From an uncultured Chitinophaga sp. (GTDB lineage Bacteria > Bacteroidota > Bacteroidia > Chitinophagales > Chitinophagaceae): a DNA stretch of 13,457 nt. Location: contig NZ_CALNBI010000078.1 of NCBI RefSeq assembly GCF_937874145.1, positions 1 to 13,457 of the forward strand, written 5' to 3'. How positions within the stretch are numbered: the stretch's first letter is position 1; each line of letters starts with the position of its first letter. Both the position numbers and the translations under genes were made by a program. Under the pieces are notes generated by a model. It saw only the letters and a list, made by a program, of their open reading frames with translations, ran no database searches and was not told the origin of the DNA. Of the stretch, positions 12,021 through 13,457 are shown one piece after another.

Positions 12021-12956
12021 ATGAAATGTAAAATTTTACTCAGTTGCTTACTGGTATTCGTTTCCGCCGCCGCTTTCGCTCAAAAGCCGGCCGCGATCGA
12101 CACCATTCAGATCAAGGGACTGGTGATCGTCAAAGGCAGGAACGCCGACGGGAAAAACGTGTTCAGGGCTTACCAGGACACCTCCTACGCCCGCCAGAAA
12201 CTCAGGAAAAACCTCCATACCCGCTGGCTCGTATTCGACCTGGGCTTCAATAATTACCGCGACAAGAGCGATTACAGCGGCGCGATGATCATGTCGCTGC
12301 ACCCCGCCAATTCCTCCGGCTGGTACATGGATTCGAAGGCGGCCGCTTTCAGTTTCGGCAAAAGCTACGATTACTCCGGCGCGGCGCTGAACAGCTTCGC
12401 GCCCCGCATGGCCAGCCAGCCGCTGTCGCCTTCCGAATTCAAGCTCATCCCCGGGAAGTCGGTGAACTTCAACCTGTGGATCCTCATGCAGCGCCTCAAT
12501 TTGTATAAACATAAACTCAACCTCGTTTACGCCGCAGGCCTGGAAATGAATAACTACCGGTTTGCCAGGAACATCAGCTATGTACCGGGTTACCCGACCA
12601 CCATCATCCGCGATTCGGTGAACTTTTCGAAGAATAAGTTGTTTGTACAATACCTGTCCGTCCCATTGATGCTGAATTATACATCCAATCCCGCCCGGCC
12701 CAACCGCTCTTTTAAATTTAGTGCGGGCGTAATGGGCGGATATTTGTTAAAGGCACGGACCAAACAGGTGAGCGAAGAGAGAGGTAAAGTACGGTTGACA
12801 GACGAGTTCAGCCTGAACAAATGGCGGTTCGCGCTGACCGGAGAAATAGGTTACGGACCCATCAAACTATATAGCAATTTCGCCCTGACCCCACTTCATG
12901 ATTATGGGCTGGAGCAGTATCCATTTTCCGTTGGTTTTAGGTTTAACGGATTCTAA
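12021..12956 (+). CDS. Outer-membrane beta-barrel protein
   Basis: The 311-residue protein has a signal peptide (MKCKILLSCLLVFVSAAAFA, cleavage near residue 20-21). A short N-terminal periplasmic segment (about 22-65, DTIQIKGLVIVKGR) is followed by alternating amphipathic strands rich in Tyr, Phe and Gly: WLVFDLGFNNYRD, LNLVYAAGLEMNNYRF, KLFVQYLSVPLMLNYTS, SFKFSAGVMGGYLL, WRFALTGEIGYGPIKLY. It ends in Phe (FSVGFRFNGF), the usual C-terminal signal of barrel proteins. It resembles the PorT / Omp_b-brl group in general form, but I cannot name a subfamily. It lies 33 bases after the anti-sigma gene and is likely the operon's last member. The anti-sigma periplasmic tail may sense its folding state or a ligand; this is inference. 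Confidence 0.85.
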   Translation: MKCKILLSCLLVFVSAAAFAQKPAAIDTIQIKGLVIVKGRNADGKNVFRAYQDTSYARQKLRKNLHTRWLVFDLGFNNYRDKSDYSGAMIMSLHPANSSGWYMDSKAAAFSFGKSYDYSGAALNSFAPRMASQPLSPSEFKLIPGKSVNFNLWILMQRLNLYKHKLNLVYAAGLEMNNYRFARNISYVPGYPTTIIRDSVNFSKNKLFVQYLSVPLMLNYTSNPARPNRSFKFSAGVMGGYLLKARTKQVSEERGKVRLTDEFSLNKWRFALTGEIGYGPIKLYSNFALTPLHDYGLEQYPFSVGFRFNGF

Positions 12957-13080
12957 TTTGTACTTTAGATCCGATTTTCTAGATCACGGAAACTTGGCTT
13001 CGTCTGGTAGATGGCAAAGCGGCCCGGCGAATGATATATATCCTATAAACCGAGTTAAAACTCCCAAAAAGTAGAGAAGT

Positions 13081-13413
13081 ATGCGTTCTATCCTGATGTT
13101 TCTTGCGGTGGTTGGAGGTATTGTGACCATGCACGCGAGTAATCTGAAATTACCTGATACACCTGAATCTCCTGTTCAGGGCGAAAAATCCCCCGTTGCC
13201 ATACCTGGAAGTGCGAAAGCGCTGCCGGCCCCCGAAGCTTCTGAAGCGGTGGTATATATGCCTGATAGCGTATTCCATGTATACCGGGACCACAACCTCT
13301 TCGTGACAGATCATTATCACGTTCTGTACGTGAAAACCGACACGGTATTCCTTACCACGCAAAGCCCTGCAAACCATCGCAAAGTGATGGCTACAAACGT
13401 TTTATTCCAGTAA
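13081..13413 (+). CDS. Small secreted protein of unknown function
   Basis: The 110-residue protein starts with a signal peptide (MRSILMFLAVVGGIVTMHAS, cleavage near residue 19-20). A Pro/Ser/Ala/Glu-rich linker (about 22-55) is followed by a Val/Tyr/His/Asp-rich stretch with strand-like pattern (VVYMPDSVFHVYRDHNLF, DHYHVLYVKTDTVFLTT). No Cys is present and no family is recognised. The His cluster (HVYRDH, DHYH) could bind metal, but that is a guess. It follows the barrel gene by 124 bases in the same direction. Neither a terminator nor a clear promoter is visible between, so it may be co-transcribed or separate. Confidence 0.65.
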   Translation: MRSILMFLAVVGGIVTMHASNLKLPDTPESPVQGEKSPVAIPGSAKALPAPEASEAVVYMPDSVFHVYRDHNLFVTDHYHVLYVKTDTVFLTTQSPANHRKVMATNVLFQ

Positions 13414-13457
13414 TCATTTCCAAACGATTCATTTTATACCATCCGCTTGGGCAGCGC

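Noticed and set aside
1..13457. Mobile element, CRISPR array, phage or defence system
   Set aside because: No transposase, integrase, terminal inverted repeats, target duplications, spaced repeats, restriction or toxin-antitoxin genes were seen on either strand.

Overview
The window looks like chromosome from a GC-rich member of the Bacteroidota, most likely Chitinophagaceae (Chitinophaga-like). This is inferred from the long form of IspG with an inserted middle domain, a Bat-type VWA/TPR gene pair, a sigma / membrane anti-sigma / outer-membrane barrel operon, lipoproteins with Bacteroidota-style lipoboxes, and repeated TAnnTTTG promoter elements just ahead of genes. No rRNA, tRNA, CRISPR array, transposase or integrase is visible, so this is mainly ordinary chromosome with a few odd loci.

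Layout. (a) 1-1060, + strand: the last codons of an unknown gene, a free-standing MetH reactivation domain, and a strong terminator. (b) 1059-1625, - strand: a lipoprotein of unknown function. (c) 1626-1929: intergenic, holding a well-formed + strand promoter with a palindrome between its two boxes and an intrinsic terminator about 110 nt downstream, with no real gene between (candidate small RNA). (d) 1930-3867, - strand: ispG (isoprenoid synthesis), then a palindrome-rich divergent region and, on the + strand, an AraC-family regulator (4149-5009) preceded by a tandem repeat. (e) 7830-5171, - strand: batB, batC and a YitT-family membrane protein, probably one transcript from a good promoter at 7903-7873. 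(f) 8703-7939, - strand: a class D beta-lactamase-like lipoprotein whose catalytic Ser and Lys are replaced. (g) 10047-8845, - strand: kbl (glycine C-acetyltransferase) with its own terminator. (h) 10436-12956, + strand: a three-gene operon of ECF sigma factor, single-pass membrane protein with a duplicated cytoplasmic domain and a Pro/Ala-rich periplasmic tail (presumed anti-sigma factor), and an outer-membrane beta-barrel protein. (i) 13081-13413: a small secreted protein of unknown function.

How the genes fit together. The two clear functional modules are BatB-BatC (membrane VWA protein plus periplasmic TPR partner) and the sigma/anti-sigma/barrel operon, which has the form of an envelope-signalling unit. 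The remaining genes are metabolic singletons (methionine synthase reactivation, MEP pathway, threonine/glycine metabolism) or envelope proteins of unknown role. The items most worth following up are the apparently dead class D beta-lactamase, the orphan promoter-terminator unit at 1757-1906, and the two poly-C tracts inside the presumed anti-sigma gene.
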